DNA of 64,000 nucleotides from Tubulanus polymorphus (lineage: Eukaryota > Nemertea > Palaeonemertea > Tubulaniformes > Tubulanidae), in contig NC_134029.1 of the NCBI RefSeq assembly GCF_964204645.1, forward strand, positions 18,494,450-18,558,449. Reading direction: 5' to 3'. Shown in pieces: positions 63,991 to 64,000 of this stretch. The position numbers and the translations under genes were made by a program. The stretch's first letter is position 1, and the number at the start of each line of letters is the position of its first letter. The notes under the pieces were generated by a model. It did no database searches and was not told the origin of the DNA. It worked only from the letters and a program-made list of their open reading frames with translations.

Positions 63991-64000
63991 TGAGATTTGC

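Noticed and set aside
1-64000. CRISPR array, operon or prokaryotic defence system
   Set aside because: The window has spliced animal genes; no regular spacer arrays or polycistronic layout are present.

Overview
This is a window of animal nuclear DNA, not microbial: genes are split into many short exons by long introns with GT..AG borders, and transposon remnants fill the gaps. The mix of transposons (Penelope-like elements with hammerhead ribozymes, tRNA-derived SINEs, many small inverted-repeat elements) and the protein divergence from vertebrates suggest a marine invertebrate, perhaps a lophotrochozoan. That placement is an inference. Three conserved genes can be assembled exon by exon with consistent reading-frame phases.

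Layout. (1) 1-12,400: no conserved gene seen; microsatellites, a short Penelope-like element with 277-bp inverted ends, other hammerhead-like repeats, a SINE and copies of a ~270-bp MITE. (2) 12,430-49,255, plus strand: orthologue of the LMO7/LIMCH1 family (Drosophila smallish), in 16 coding exons giving a 1,748-residue model with a central PDZ domain, a coiled coil and a C-terminal LIM domain. No calponin-homology domain was found in the window. A CpG-rich block near 38 kb ends in a possible alternative first exon. A broken class A GPCR lies antisense in one intron. (3) 53,554-59,055, plus strand: PSMF1/PI31, the FP-domain proteasome regulator, seven exons, 301 residues, complete. Its first intron holds nested palindromic elements. 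(4) 63,233-60,373, minus strand: a cathepsin O-like papain-family protease in eight exons with all catalytic residues. Its N-terminal exon is not in view and probably lies past the right edge. A degraded transposase-like gene lies upstream of its first visible exon.

The three genes have unrelated jobs: actomyosin/junction scaffold, proteasome regulator and lysosomal protease. LMO7-like and PSMF1 are in tandem; PSMF1 and cathepsin O are tail to tail. The most unusual material is in the repeats. Four repeat families carry hammerhead-type cores, and three of them share one unpaired base between the CUGANGA box and stem II. One hammerhead-like unit is split by a SINE in its stem II loop. I found no new multi-gene system. 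All coordinates come from reading by eye and from splice-phase arithmetic; no alignment or transcript data was available.
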